In this document: piece by piece, positions 1 to 13,280 of the stretch
How the letters are laid out: the number at the start of each line of letters is the position of its first letter
How positions within the stretch are numbered: the stretch's first letter is position 1
Source: Theobroma cacao
Lineage: Eukaryota; Streptophyta; Magnoliopsida; Malvales; Malvaceae
NCBI RefSeq assembly: GCF_000208745.1
Contig: NC_030855.1
Coordinates: 365,823-429,822, forward strand
Reading direction: 5' to 3'
DNA length: 64,000 nt
Translations under genes and position numbers: made by a program
The notes under the pieces: generated by a model
Told to the model about the DNA's origin: nothing
Database searches by the model: none
The model's input: the letters and a program-made list of their open reading frames with translations, nothing else

Positions 1-1534
1 TGTTTGGTTCCTAGTAACGGTATAAATAATGCATCTTGTTTTTTTTTTTGTTCCCCCCTCCCCATTGAAGCCCATCTACCACCCGTTCCCTTTTTTCTTT
101 TGTTTGTCTCCATCCCCACCCCCCTCTTTTCCCCTAAGATGGTGTATCTTGCTTGCTTGTCTTCCTTCCCCATCGCTTGTTTTTCGTGTTGTTGCTGTTT
201 TTCAATTTTTAATTGAGCCTCTTTTTTAACTGTTTGGCATTGGGATCATGGATCCTATTATGCCATTGTGCTTTACTGAGGCAGAAAAGGTAAGGTTCTT
301 TTTTATAGTTTTTATGTCTTTTTTAGACATTCTCTGCTGATTTTGGCATGACAATGCGGTACAGGAGTAGATATGGTACAAAAAGCTAGAATAAAGTCTA
401 AAACTGATGTAAAATTGAAGTTGGAACAAGAAAACTAGGGTCTAGGATTGTAGGACCAGTAATAGTTGATATTCCACTCTATTACAGCTGCCTAATGTGT
501 GTAAAGGACTATTTAGACTAGAGTTACATTGTTTTTAATCCTAGCCTTGGATACACATATATGCCATCAGCCATCTACTTAGCGATTCAAACTTATTATG
601 AGATCACATTCTAGTAACATGAGCACTTAATAAAGTGAGAACATTATTACTAATCATTAAAGTAAAACAGAAAACATTTAGAAAAACATATCAAGATCTT
701 CAATTTCGATTAGGGCTATGTAGTACATCCACTATCTGACATGTGCATTTATTTTAGATCAAATCTTATATTCTTCAATCACACAGATTATGATATCGAA
801 ACTTCTTTCTACAGTATGTCTTGATCTCTGATTCTCATTGTGACTTCATTATCGTTTCTGCCCAAGTTAAATTTGCATTTGATGCACTCCCTCTAAGTCC
901 TTAACTGAACCCTTTGTCTTAAAAGTCACTCTCCCCAACTCAAGCTTAGCTTTAATCGTAGCACTATTCCAATCCTCTTATATGCCTAGCAAGTTCCTGG
1001 TTGGCAGATCCAGAACCTTGTATTCTGGTGTGTGCTTCTGTTTGATGATTTGGTTTTGGTGGATAAGACCGGCAGTGATTATATAAAACTGCTTTCTTTT
1101 TCTTGCTCTGTTATTTCAAAAAGACAATATTTCTTATCAGTTTTTATTCTTTTTCCCTATTGATGTTCATTTAGTGGTTGAGTTGTTACTGAGCTGTTAG
1201 TTTAAAAGCTTAAAACAGTTGAAACTATTTTCCAAAACATCACTTATGTTTATCGTTCTTTTGTATGACCTTAAATAATTTGAAACTAATGTCAAATCAT
1301 CATTTTGTTTATTTAATTTTCATTGTAGTATTTTACTTGGGGTACCATGGTCTCTGCAAGCATAGTACATTTTTATGTGATCTTAAAGGAATGTGTTAAC
1401 AAGTATATTTTAATGTAGGTTTTAACTTTTGTATTAGGTTTCTTGTTCAAGTGTCACTAGTTCACTTGTTTGTATGTTGGACAATAATTGCCACGGATGA
1501 ATTGATTTTGATTGGCTGTTCAATTTGTTTGCAG
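1..1534 (+). other. intronic / upstream part of the gene ending at 2838
   Basis: This stretch precedes the first exon I can define for the leftmost gene and reads as AT-rich intron with long pyrimidine tracts (about 40-200). A short open stretch ends at 289 just before a good donor (AAG|GTAAGG) and could encode the residues DPIMPLCFTEAEK in phase with the exon at 1535. However, an in-frame TAA lies shortly upstream (about 229-231) and no AG acceptor separates it from the open stretch except a 9-nt candidate at 280. I therefore do not call this exon. Confidence 0.3.
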
Positions 1535-2838
1535 GAAGTTGGCTACCTCCAACGTGTTTTATCTCGAACATTGCATGAAGTAGACGTTCAAGCAATTTTC
1601 AGGTGAGGCAAATTGAACTTTTAAGCAATTTCCAGGAACCTGCTTAATTCGTCCTTATACCATTGTGTAACCTGTTAAGAGAAAAGGTTATCATGCCATG
1701 ATAAACTTTGTCTAAGAAGTATAATGGCTATTCATATGCCGTTTGCAAACTGTTTGGAGAAATTTTCAAAATGTTCTTTGGACCAGGAGGTAAATTTGAA
1801 CAATGGAAAATTTCTGGGAGTGTTGAATGGCAATCCTATCCTAGGTTTATTTTATATTCCTAGATGGACATTGAATGTTAGATCTCCTGCCCATGATATG
1901 AGGAGTAGGTGCAATTTCATTTAAAGCCTTTTAAAGTCCTGTTGTAAATGATTTTTATCTTATCTTATATTTTGTTGATCCCTGTTACAATGCCAGTGAA
2001 TCTTTTGATAAAATGACTGGCCTGATGATGTTTGGCTGGGAAAGGCTTGAATTACATGTTAGTCTATTCCGGCAAATATTTATGAGAAGAGATCCATTTA
2101 TCTTGGTATAAAGAATGAGCAACTTTTGCACTTCTACAACTTTCTTTAAGGTTATCGTTCATCAAATTTGCCATTATACTGATATGATATACGTAAAATC
2201 TTGATTGGTGAAAACTTCTAGCAGCATTTACGATTTGCTCTGTCCTTTAACTGGTGGATTTTTTTCCCTTTCTCTTCTGTTTACTGACATTAAATTTTGT
2301 TACACACTAAAGTCATCTACCTCACTCTAGGTGAGTTGGGATAAGATCATGCTCTACTACATGGAAACTTACTGAATATCGGAAAAGAACATTGTACTTT
2401 TATCAAGCAACTGCACATTCATTTATTTTCTCTTGATGAATAATGAAAGAAATAATTATTCATGAAAGTGAATTGTTCCCTTCAATTACACATGCTACGC
2501 TTTGCAGGCAAGTTGTTGTAATCTTCCATTCGCAAATTTCAGAAGCATTTTCACGCTTAGAGATCACCACTCCTCAGGCAAAAGATAGGTATTGTACTGT
2601 TTGTGGATTTTTATATGAACTTCAAATATGATTCTGTTTGTTTTTTCTATGATAACAAGCTGGCAGGCTTTATAATGGTTTATTTAATAATTTTCATGGC
2701 AGGCTGCATCGTGATATTAAACACATTCTTGGATGCATTCGATCATTGCCGACTGATAATTTGAACAATTCTGCTACCCCTAACTGGGGGCAACTGGATG
2801 AGTTTCTAGTGCAAAGGTTTGGGGCAGAGGCTGGTTGA
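1535..2838 (+). CDS. C-terminal exons of a conserved protein, possibly a vesicle-tethering subunit (partial)
   Basis: Three exons join cleanly: 1535-1602, 2508-2588 and 2703-2838, all with GT-AG borders and matching phases (2, 2), ending in TGA at 2836. The joined protein has a helical look, with segments such as QVVVIFHSQISEAFSRLEI followed by a basic stretch and a C terminus reading PNWGQLDEFLVQRFG. The 5' part of the gene lies left of the window. The tail reminds me of plant CATCHR/GARP-type tethering subunits (VPS51 or VPS54 annotations), but I cannot recall a diagnostic motif, so the family is a guess. The gene model itself is better supported than the name. It runs convergently with the alpha-glucosidase gene. 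Confidence 0.5.
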
Positions 2839-4921
2839 GGTTTGTTGTTTTGTACAGTAATAGAGACCACATTTGAAGGGAACACTTGGGGATTTGTCAG
2901 AACCAATTCTCAGCCTATGCAGTTGCTTTGTAGAATTAAATTGAGGTAGGGAATCTATTCTGTTTCTCTCTCCCTCTAGATTGATTATTGAAATGTTTTA
3001 AGTAAGAAAATCAAAATATAGATATCTAATAATTCATCTGACAACATAATCTTATTCTTCCTTAGTCATTAATCTTGAAGCATTTACCACGGGTTGGTTG
3101 TAGAGATATTGGGTGCAATATATTTCATGTGATGCTTTTTTGTTACAAGTTGCCTAATAGGTGGCATCTATTATCAGCAACCTGGGGCAGCCTCAAATTT
3201 CATAAACCTCATTTTGGTTTGAGTTATGACAACAAATGGCATGTATATCTCTGAGTACTTTCCCCTGGGGTTCATGTTCGAGTCTTTTGCTCATCAGTTG
3301 TCACCTAATTCCTTTACCCTTTGAATGAATGTGCATGCTAGGTTTTTGACAAAATTGCATAACATCCCCATATTTTATTAAGCAAATTTCTTTGGAAAGA
3401 TAAAAGGGATGTGCTTTTTTTTCGATGCTAACAATAAGAGTTGTTTGATGTTTTGTTTTTGCTTCAGGTAGATTGTGAAAAATAGTACAAAATCAGATTG
3501 AAATGTTGCGGCAGGAAGGAAGCATTAATAGTTTTGGGAGTCACAGTTGAATCTACATATACACATCATTTAATCATTACATAGTTTGTAATGGAATAGA
3601 ATGGTCGGGTCCGTCCATGTTTTGTTCCCTTCATGTAATTTTTGAGTAAAAACAGTGAAACAAATTGAGTTTCCTCTCCCTCCCCCAAAGTCCAACCATT
3701 TGAGTGAGTGATCAGCATTGGTTTTGCATTTTGTTCTCTTTTCCCTTTCTTGTTTTCTCATTATTTTTTATTAGGGCTATATGGAATTGGACTTTAATTG
3801 TTATTGATGTAGCAAATAAATTTCGTTCTTCATTTGTTGTTGCATCACATTATCTCTATTCTTTTTTTTTTTTTTGTTTTTTGGTTAAAAAAAATAACAA
3901 AAGAATGAACCAAATGGAGTGTTCAATTATTCATGTTTTAATCAGTACAATGTAATCTAGTTGAATCTACATGTATATCAGTTAACTGTACATTATGCAT
4001 GAATTTTCAGAGGACAGTTTAGTCTGGTGTATATCATATAACTGTAGAAGACACATGAAAAAGATAAATTTAATCTTCGCAACCTAAATTTGGTTACACT
4101 TGAAGTAATCTCCTACACTCAAATTGAACTCCTTTCACCCAATCCAATTTACTTATAGTTAGTTATTTTCATTCTCATTGAACCAACTGTCTTTTCCTTA
4201 GGGGTGGCAATTGGCGCTTGGGTCTTTTTGGATCGAAAGAAGTTGTAGTAATTTCGAGTTTGGATATGGGTCCTTTTGAGTTTGAATCATTACGAGTTCG
4301 GATTGTTTCGAATTTGACTCTTGAGATATTTAGATTCAAGTCATTTCCATCAAGTTGTTGATATGTAAAATTAATTTAATCTTTTGAATAGTGCAAATTT
4401 AGAGTATTTTGGTTTCAAATCAATTCAGTTATGAGCCGTTTCGATTCAAGTTATGTCAAATTCGAGTTATTTTCAATTTAGGTATAGGTTTAGGTTTGAG
4501 TTGAGTTGATTAGATTGTTTTCTTTTTTGATTAAATCTAATTAAGTCTGGTTCGGATAAATGAGATGACCTTTTCGGACTTAGTATGAGGCAAGCTCAAG
4601 TTTCCCCGGTGAATAGATTATCCATTATTCAAGTCATGCAAGCAGGATGCACTCAGGTGGTTCTTTGCCCAACTAGCCGAAATCATACAGGATCGGGCTC
4701 CAGCTTTGAGTTCAGCTGTGTGGCCTTACAAGATGGTTTATTCCTTACCAAAGGGAAAAAGAAAATGACGCCTTAATCTAATTTACCCTGATCAAACTTG
4801 GATTGCAATAGGGATTGATTCCCTTTTCAACTTGAGGATCATCATTTTATTGTTATTATATTTTGGGGGAATATATAATGACCCTGCACTCTGCAGTGAG
4901 TGATATTGCTCTTCTCCAAAC
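2839..4921. other. intergenic, between two convergent genes
   Basis: About 2.1 kb holding the 3' untranslated regions of both neighbours. I see no long open frame with coding character. There are T-rich runs (3860-3890) and a degenerate repetitive patch at 4201-4560, listed separately. Confidence 0.6.
4201..4560. repeat. degenerate internally repetitive patch, likely transposon-derived
   Basis: The stretch begins with GGGGTGGCAATTGG and then repeats variants of TTCGAGTTT, TTTGAATC and GATTCAAGT many times. Openings of the GGGGTGGCAATT type followed by such reiterations are common in non-autonomous plant DNA elements. I could not find clear terminal inverted repeats or a target duplication, so the class is not assigned. 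Confidence 0.3.
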
Positions 4922-7900
4922 CTATTTTTTCTGAGTTTTGAGTTGCAAATTGAACTCCTGTCCGACCGGTTGCCTCAGTCCTGAGACCTCCACAATTTGG
5001 AATATTGCATTCTTGTCTAATCTTGCCTTCACAAGTGGATTTGCATGCAAGTTTGTTTTGTTGTTGCCACTGCTTAATTCATACCCTTTCAACCTCTCAA
5101 CATTTTCCAACCCTATGAATGTCACTCTCTCTATCATCCACTTTTGACTCAAAGCAAATGCTCCATTCTCAACCTCTGATCTGACAAACACTTCATCGCC
5201 GGAAGATGAAATTCCTCCATAAAATCTCACCAAACTCCACTTGCCCCCCTCTACTCCCATCTCCACTTCCTCCCCGTCATCCAAGAAAACTTGTCCAGTC
5301 ATGGTTTCGGTGCTGCTGACAGCCACCAAGAGTTGGAATGGTGTCATACGAGCAGCTTTGGTTGTCCTGGCCTCTCCCTGCATGGCTATAATGTTACCTT
5401 CTCGAACATGCACGTTTATATGATCTCGTGGCGCAGCAAGGGTGAAGTATTTTCCAGAGTTTGCACTCACTGAGTTGGAGTAATTGAAGAGGTCAAACCA
5501 ATTTCCGGATGGGAAGTAAGCATCAACAGAGACTGCTTTTGACTTCAGTACAGGTGACACCATTATACCCTTTCCGAGGAGAAATTGCGAATTGATTTCG
5601 TAAGTGTGAATATCCTGGGGGAATGTGAAGAAAAGGGGCCTTGCAATGGGAGTTCCTTTCTGGTGTGCCTCGTACATTAGAGTGTAAAAGTATGGGAGCA
5701 GGCGATAGCGGAGGCCGAGCACCTTCCTAGCTGATGCAGCAACTGAATCCCAGAGATAGAGCTCTTGACGAATCGTATAAAAGTCAGAGTGATCTCTAGC
5801 AAAAGGGTAAAAGGCCCCAAGCTGCATCAAATTAGGCAAATTAAAACTTGTTTGATCACATGAAAGAGCATATCAGTTGGTGTTCGAAATTAAGGCTGAG
5901 GAACTTTTCCTTACCTGAATCCATCGTTGGCACAGATCTTCAGTCGTATCCCCGGAAAAGCCACAAATATCAGCTCCTACCATTGGAATCCCAAAGAGTC
6001 CGAAATTCAAAATTGATGGGATTGTGTATGCCAAATCCTCCCAAGTGGCTACATTGTCTCCCGTCCAGTGGGCTGCATACTTTCCCGAGCTTACAAAAGT
6101 TGATCTGCTAAGTATAAATGGCCTTTTTCCGGTCACATTAATCAATGCTGCGTGAGTAGCTTTGCATTCTAGTAAACCATACAGGTTATGGGCATTGTAC
6201 TCTGTCAGGTTACCAAAATGTAGAGATGCGGCAGGAACCGTTTTGTTGTTGATAGGCCGCTGGATTCCCTGGTTATTAATCTTGTATGCAGGATCATCCA
6301 GGGCAGAATTTGGGGTTGGAGGGGAGGTTATGAAATTGGATATCTCGTTCATATCGAGCCAAAGACCATCAACAGGGAGAAAATCTCGAAACGTTTTGAT
6401 CTCACCAGCCCAATATGTTTCAGTGCGCGGATTTACAAAATCTGGGAAGTAGACTGGACCAGGCCAAACTTGTCCCAAGTAAGGGACGCCATCTCGTTTT
6501 ATGAATATATCAGCTTGCATCCCCCTGATGTAGGTTCCATATGTACTGTTTACACTGATTCCTGTGGAGATTGCATGAAGTGAAAAATTTAATGTACTTG
6601 TTTCGAGAATGCTTAACAAATCTGATCTGTTCAAACATGCATTAATGCAATCTGAATTTCAGCATTAATATCTAGAGAGTCTTGACAGACATACGTACCA
6701 GGATCTATGATGACCACGTATTTCTGGTCATTCTGATGAAGCTTATCAACAAATGTTTTCATCTGGTCCTTGGGAAAGTTGACAGGGTCAAGAGTGAAAT
6801 CCTTGAATCCATCCATGTAATCGATATCCGTCCACATAACTTCAAGAGGAATCCTAGCTTTTGCATAGCCCGCAACCACACCCTTGATATCAGAAACATT
6901 TTTGTACCCATATCGGCACTGGTGGAATCCTTTAAGATGCAATTAATGGCCAAATGAGTGATTCAATGGAATTAGGAGAAGGAGAATAACTCTGAAAAAT
7001 AAAGAAAAGAAAAGAAAAGAAAGAAGGGTGCATACTTACCAAAGGACCAATAAGGCATAGCAGCAGGGCGGCCAATAAGCTGGGTGTACTGCTCCATGAC
7101 TCTGTCCGGCAGTGGCCCGGCAAAAACATACAAATCTATGACACCTCCAATAATCTTGTAAGTTATCCTGTTTCCACCATAAACAATGTCCATCCCATTG
7201 CTGTTAAGCAACAGAACTCCATGGGTAGTTCCTGCTGATACTTTGCCATCTGCGGATGCTGATCTGATGTCAAGGTAAAAGGGATGTGATCCATAAAGAT
7301 TAACATCCAGATTAGCACTTGCCAAATCCGCATTCCACAAAGTCAAAGTGTCATTATGTTGCAACTTGAAGGATCTCTTGGTGTGCTCTCCCAGTCCATA
7401 AAGTGAAGACCTGCCTTGTGGCAGGGAGGAGGAGAGTTGAATATATTGGTCCTTGAACACCAGGAAAGTGCCCGAATCGGAAGCATCCGGCGATGTGTCG
7501 AAAAGAATGTCGCCTGAGGAGCGGCGCCTCACGGAGAACCCGAATGGCGTGGTGTTATGGAGGGTGAAGATGAGGTCCGATGTTGGGTCCGACACGTAGT
7601 AGTTTTCCTTCTGCTGCTTCGGTGTTTGGCCTTGGTACTTTGCGGATGAGCTCCGATGGTTTTCTGGCAATGACCGGTGTGGGAATTGAGATTGACGGGG
7701 AATGATTTCCTGTCCGATTTCCCATCTTTCATGGCCTGAATCTGTAACTTTGATTCTCAAACGATTGCTTGTCTCAAAGCTTCACATAGAAAGCAGTCAG
7801 CAGAGGCTATCAGTGACCATGAAAATCTTTACTTTCCATGGAAAAAACAACCTTACACGATTAAAACAAACAATCCCATATCCTCTAGCACTTACCTGGC

Positions 7901-8122
7901 AAAAAGACTCAGATTTTGAATGTCAGGTCCATAAACAGAGGAGTTGCGGATAAGACCAAGATCAGCGGTCAACCATTTTCCATTTGCATCGACGGAAACA
8001 GATTTGAGCTTGTAGCCATATCCAACTGCTTCACTACTTCCATGGACAGAGGAAGAAAAGCAAACAATGATGAATAACACAAATAGATTATGAAACAAGT
8101 GCTTCAAGTCCAATCTATCCAT
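4922..8122 (-). CDS. alpha-glucosidase, glycoside hydrolase family 31 (secreted)
   Basis: Hydrolyses terminal alpha-glucosyl residues from maltose-like or starch-derived oligosaccharides. Plant members are apoplastic or vacuolar. Five exons on the minus strand: 7896-8122, 7040-7779, 6699-6929, 5915-6561 and 4922-5821. Phases match and give 914 aa, normal for the family. The start is taken at MDRLDLKH, which opens directly onto a signal peptide (hydrophobic core FVLFIIVCF, cleavage near residue 28); an upstream in-frame ATG at 8218 would bury it. The GH31 signatures are complete: GLGEHTK, YWSFGFHQCR across the exon 2/3 junction, catalytic nucleophile D469 in DGLWLDMNE, and acid/base D568 in HWTGDN. 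The loop after the nucleophile is short and lacks the cysteine-rich insertion I associate with alpha-xylosidase XYL1, which favours alpha-glucosidase (At5g11720 type). No frameshift or missing key residue is visible. Confidence 0.93.
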
Positions 8123-8844
8123 GGTTGTTTTGGTTTCCTTTTGATGAGGGAAGTAAACTGGCTTGTATCCTTTATTCCACGAGCGACTTGGACCAAAACG
8201 ATAAGCTATTGCTTTCATTCAGCCATTGATATTTATTTTAAGGAAAATGGTATTTTTGTTTTTTTTTTTTCCGCATTTCTCGCTTCATTTAATTACTCTT
8301 CTTCCTACTCTTGACTTCTGCTCTATAGTCAATAAAATTTCATATTCTGTGTATCAATGGCTTAAAAATTTTATATATTATCACTGAATTTAATATTGTC
8401 GCTTACATTTATGAAATGAGATTATGTTTACGTGTATCAAATATAAATTATTAATTTAATAAGTACGGATGATAACAAATAGTATATCATATTTAATATA
8501 TGTAGTAATTGAGATTGGGATATGTAAAATATATGCAATATTATATCAACAGCCAGTCATGGAGGTGATGTTGGTCAAAGGGCAAGACCATTATCAAGTT
8601 GTCACTCTAAGTCTCTTAAGATATACTATTTTTTTTTATTTAAATTATGCAAGTGGGTTATAAAGCAATTTCCACATGGATATGCTAACATTGGAATAAA
8701 ATGTCACATGAATGTCAAATGCTGACCACATGCACTGCATGTGTAACAATCTCATTGCTTTTGCAAGTTTAAATAAGGAACTGCATCAAATACTTTAATT
8801 GTAATTTATATGATATTGTAGACATATATATTTTGTGCTAATTC

Positions 8845-8848
<4 letters not shown>

Positions 8849-8888
<40 letters not shown>

Positions 8889-8894
8889 ATATAT
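8849..8894. repeat. (TA)n microsatellite
   Basis: Interrupted TA dinucleotide run of about 45 bases in the alpha-glucosidase upstream spacer. Confidence 0.9.
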
Positions 8895-9459
8895 GTATTA
8901 TGTAAAGAATATTCTATATATTATATCTTTTTCTTTCTCCATCAATTGGCTTTTATTCCCCTTTTTCGTCTTTTTCTCTCTAAAGGTTTCAATTCTTTCC
9001 CCTTTTTTAATATAACAAATAAAACCTTTTTTTCCCCCCTTACTTTCTCATTCTCTTTCTTTATGAAGTTTCTAAATGTTAATTTCCCATGCATATACGC
9101 CCTGAGACCATGGTTAAATTAAAAAGGAAAGATAAATTATGAATTTTATACGTTCCAATTCAAAATCTATGCAAAAGTTTCTATGTTTGTTACATTTATA
9201 TCTAAATGATTTATTGAATAGAATTATTCATTAAATAGCATAATATATATGTTAACCAGTTACCTTTCTCTATAATACACACTCACTTGTAATTTGTACG
9301 ATACATAAGATACTTTTACCTATTTAAATCTATTGTAAATACACAGAAATTAACTAATAGTCTATGCATATAATTATATTTAAATTTTCAAAATTTATAA
9401 CATATCTATCTAAAATTCGATCATATTATAAAATGCAACTGCCCAGTAGGAGAACCAAA

Positions 9460-9463
<4 letters not shown>

Positions 9464-9496
<33 letters not shown>
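9464..9496. repeat. (AAT)n microsatellite
   Basis: Uninterrupted AAT/TAA trinucleotide run of about 33 bases. Confidence 0.9.
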
Positions 9497-9498
<2 letters not shown>

Positions 9499-9758
9499 GA
9501 GCTAGAAACATATAGTTCTTCACCAATAATTGGCAACACCATATATCATGGTCTTCCCCTTTTCCAAATCTATGGTTTTTTGCTTCAATCATTAGATTCC
9601 AATGTCAGGGACAAAACAAAAAGAGTTGCTGTCTACCTCCGAACAAGCAATGATATATGAGGAGGAAGCATGGGAGCTATAGCAAACAAGAAAATATGAT
9701 ACAAAAAGCCAAGCCTGGAGGTTGGTTGCATTCCTTCCAACTATACAACATAAACGAG

Positions 9759-11284
9759 TCATCTACTTTTTTCTGTTGCCCTCATTGCAGGATATGTTCC
9801 AAAGACATGGTCCCAAATTGAAGAAGTAATCCCAAACCCTTTGCTTTGAACTCTAAAGTGATGATTCAAGTGATATCTCTGTCAAATCAAAACACCAAGA
9901 GAAATGATTATTCAAGGAGTTTTCTTTAACCCAAAGGGTATTATATCATAATCTTATATCTATGGTAAGTTGGCCTGCCTGACTATGACCATGAGGGCTC
10001 TCATTCTTTTCACTGCTATATATTTCACTCTCTACTTTATTCTTTTACCTTAACAACAGCAGGCACTTCCTTTCAAATAAATTGGCAGCAAAAAAAGGAA
10101 AAAGAGTTTTTACCTTGAGAGTTTGACTTAACCCTTCAGATGGCTTTCCATGGTGCAAGTAGTAATGGGTGCAGTCATAGATTACATATCCCAGCAACCC
10201 ACCTGCAAATAAAGCTGGAGTAGTTGATGGAGTGGAAAAAAGCTTAAACAGGCTCCACACCTAGCAATCAAAAAACACATGCTGAATCAGAATCAGCTTA
10301 AGTAATCCATAAGCAATTGAAATTGGTTTCGATTTTACACTTGGATTTCTAATTCTGAAACCTGGAAATACACACAAGAATTCTCTTTGGTAGATAAAAG
10401 AGAAATCTCTTAACTATAGCACACTCGGTATAGAAGATAGGCAAAGAGTTTACAACAAATTAACATACTGGCACACAGAGAATTGCTGTTGCAACTGGGG
10501 GGAAAACGAGTCGTAGTCTATCCATGGGGTGCTTGTGATGGCAGCCATGAAGGAGAAAGTGCAAGGTGTTACCCCTGAAAGGAAATTTTCCCGAACTTGC
10601 GTCAGCATGCCAAGTTGCTTAAGAAGACGGTAAACAGCGAGAAATGGAGAGAGGGGACAGAGAATGAGAACTGACCAATAACTTGTTGTTTTCATATGGA
10701 AAAGAAAGCGGTGCAAAGTATACTCAATCAATGTCCAAATGAAGACGCCACCGGCTACTGCTGAGGCTGCCTGAGTAGGAGTAAGACCTCTTTGGATGAA
10801 GGTGGAAACAAACCAACATACAACTGGTAGCCAAACGAGTGGGATCACCCACCATTTCGTGCGTGTCAAGAGCTGTTCAAGCAATATATTTGTCCACACC
10901 ATTCATTCAAGAATCAGGGAGAATAAAAGAACAATGACGAAGCATGTGAATGTCAATATCTCCATATATATTCTGTTTTGTAATTCTAGAACTGCCTGAA
11001 TGGAAAGACAAGGGATCAATACCTCACAAAAGTCATTGCCAAAAAATCGAGGGCATTCCTTGCTAACAACAGGTTGGTGAACCCATTTGTCATAAGCTTC
11101 CCCAAGATGGCCAACCTGTGAAAATTCTCAGTTAATCAAGCACCAGATCATAGGAACAGAACCAGAACTCCAAGTACTGGTGAAGCAAATTAGGAGTTCA
11201 TTGTTTTAGGAAGTAGAGGGCCTTGGATCAGACCTGGAATACAAGCGGCTTATCCAAATCTACCGTAAAAGGCTTTTTGACCAT
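9759..11284 (-). CDS. FAH: fatty acid 2-hydroxylase (sphingolipid alpha-hydroxylase)
   Basis: A membrane di-iron enzyme of the endoplasmic reticulum that 2-hydroxylates the very-long-chain fatty acids of ceramides. Six minus-strand exons: 11234-11284, 11023-11115, 10676-10872, 10469-10574, 10114-10260 and 9759-9878. They give 237 aa, the length I recall for the Arabidopsis enzymes. The start [10 protein letters not shown] matches the usual short N terminus, and there is no cytochrome b5 domain, as in plants generally. The histidine clusters are all present: H102 and H107 in LHRFLFH; H119, H123, H126, H127 and H129 in [17 protein letters not shown] (181-186); and YHLNHH (200-205). Hydrophobic membrane segments lie at about 55-70 and 85-98. 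Translating straight through intron 3 gives a false extension after SYW; the spliced frame restores [11 protein letters not shown]. The position next to an ERT2-like gene fits the FAH2 location in Arabidopsis. Confidence 0.95.
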
Positions 11285-11837
11285 CCTGGCAGCTTCTGTC
11301 TTGTATGAATTATCAACCAAATAAAAGAGAAACAGCAGCAAAACAAAAAATCAATGGATAATTTCAGAAGAAACACAAAACCACTTATGTAAATTGTCTA
11401 TAACTTCCTAAGCATGAATATTTGGATAATAGATTAAATGTGGCATGGCCTAGTGAAAGAGATAATACGGTACTCTTGAATTTCCACCCTTCAATTCCAA
11501 TAGTATTTAATACTATTGGAAACTAAGTACAGAACTACAAAACCTCCACCACCTCAAAACTTGGCTTCCATCGATCCCAAGTTTATCCCAATGTTCAAAA
11601 GAGCAAAAGGTATTTGACTCGATAATAAATACATGTATCTTTCATTTAAAAAATTAATATCATTGCGACGTAAAAATGAATTAAAAAATCTTTCGAACTA
11701 TGAAATTCTTCAGTTAATGGCTGCATCAAACCTAATGAAGTTTCCTGTGACATCCAAATCAGTTTCATATTTCATTTCCAAACTTTGTCAAGCAATGAAT
11801 CACATTTACAACAAAAAAGAAAGAAGGAAGAAAGAAA

Positions 11838-12071
11838 GAAAGTGAGAGAAACCTTGTTAGTGCAGCAATGCAAGACCCTCCAGGGAGCTCTTGAGTCGTG
11901 AAGATCCCCCCCACAAACAATAGTTTTTGTTTTGTTTTCAATGGATGCTTAATTCTCCTCCTGTGTGAATTGTGAGGAAAAGCTCCTTTATTTTCAGGCC
12001 GAAATGCATGCCCAAGTAAAGGGCGGGTGTTCAGCCTTCCAAAATCGAAATCACAGCTGCACCTCATGTTC
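11838..12071 (-). other. candidate 5' leader exon or small ORF upstream of FAH
   Basis: A minus-strand open frame starts at an ATG at 12071 (MRCSCDFDFG...) and runs to a plausible donor (AACAAG|GTTTCT) near 11860. An acceptor in CATACAAG about 15 bases before the FAH start codon could join it as a 5' untranslated exon; the joined frame is not in register with FAH. It could also be chance open sequence. Nothing in the peptide is recognisable. Confidence 0.2.
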
Positions 12072-12073
12072 AA

Positions 12074-13245
12074 GGCTTACCAATTTAACACATAAACTAG
12101 TTTTAACAAGTAAATAATGAACAATTGTACTATAAATATCAAATAATACATTATATTGTTTATGAAAATCATTTTATACATATTCATTTAATTAATGTAT
12201 AATAAATAGTACTACAACATAATGATAATATTAATTTCAATGGTATAGCAAATATAATATATTATTATATATCTTAATATATTGTTAAAATTTGATATAC
12301 ATGATTTTAAAATATGGTTCTATAATATCAGTAAGATCTATTAACAAGAATACTATAATTAACAAGAATTAAACAAAAAATATAAATGGAGTCATTAGTT
12401 TCAATAAATTTCAAATGTCAACAAAATTTATTTAATACAAATAATTTTAATAGTTATTGGTTAATTTATCTTTTAAATAATACCATCACTGGTATTTTTT
12501 AAAAAGATATCAATTAAACCGTCAGTCGCATCGTTATCGTGACAACAGGATGAAGGTGACATGTGACGTGAGGAAGAATCATATAACCCCATCCACAACA
12601 AATAAAAAATAAAAATAAAAATAAAAAGATGGGGAAAGTAGAAGAGTGAAAAGCTGTGGTAAAGTATGGAAAAGAGCAGAAACTTAGTCAAGCAAGCATA
12701 ATGAATAGCACCACATGCTTCTCGTTTTAATGTGCCTAGTCCTATGCAAAAATGATTGTGTCCCACTTCCCCCCAATTTCCTCCTCACCCATTGCTTTGA
12801 ATTCCATTAATTTCCACCATCGAAATGTTCAAATTGTGTGTTGAAATCTTTTATTATTATTATTATTAGTATTATTTAATTGAAGTAATCCGCCTATCCT
12901 TTTCCTCCTTTGTTAGTGCCTGCCTGCCTGCCAATCAAACTCATCCCATGAAGCATACACAACATAAATGTGATTCTATTTGTGTTCATGGATTCACTTT
13001 CCAAAGGGAAATTCTTGTATGAATGAAAAACATGTCAATGTAGAATATGACATGGCAAAGTAAGAAAGCATAGCACTATTAAGTTTAAATAAAAATATTT
13101 TTTGAAAAATCTAAATTGATTAATCACTTGGTATAATCAAAAACAAAATGATTATCACAAACTAAAATTCCAATTATCATTATCCAAAGAAATTCAAATT
13201 ATAATTATTTANTAAAAAGTAAAAAAATTAAAAAGTTAGGGTTGG

Positions 13246-13280
<35 letters not shown>

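Larger units (their letters stand above)
8123..9758. other. intergenic, alpha-glucosidase promoter side and hydroxylase 3' side
   Basis: Strongly AT-rich 1.6 kb with TA and AAT microsatellites. The right part should carry the 3' untranslated region of the fatty acid hydroxylase, and the left part the promoter of the alpha-glucosidase. I see no supported gene. Confidence 0.6.

Noticed and set aside
226..429. Short ORFs on both strands at the left edge
   Set aside because: They lie in pyrimidine-rich intron sequence and show no conserved protein character.
4585..4776. Plus-strand ORF of 63 codons right of the repeat patch
   Set aside because: No recognisable protein, no promoter or splice support; likely chance in the spacer.
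10450..10902. A 150-codon minus frame continuing past SYW in the FAH gene
   Set aside because: The extension is intron 3 read through; the spliced frame with acceptor at 10574 restores the family sequence.
12473..12766. Minus-strand ORF of 97 codons in the ERT2-like upstream spacer
   Set aside because: Composed of Phe/Tyr/Leu-rich low-complexity sequence from AT-rich DNA; no family resemblance.
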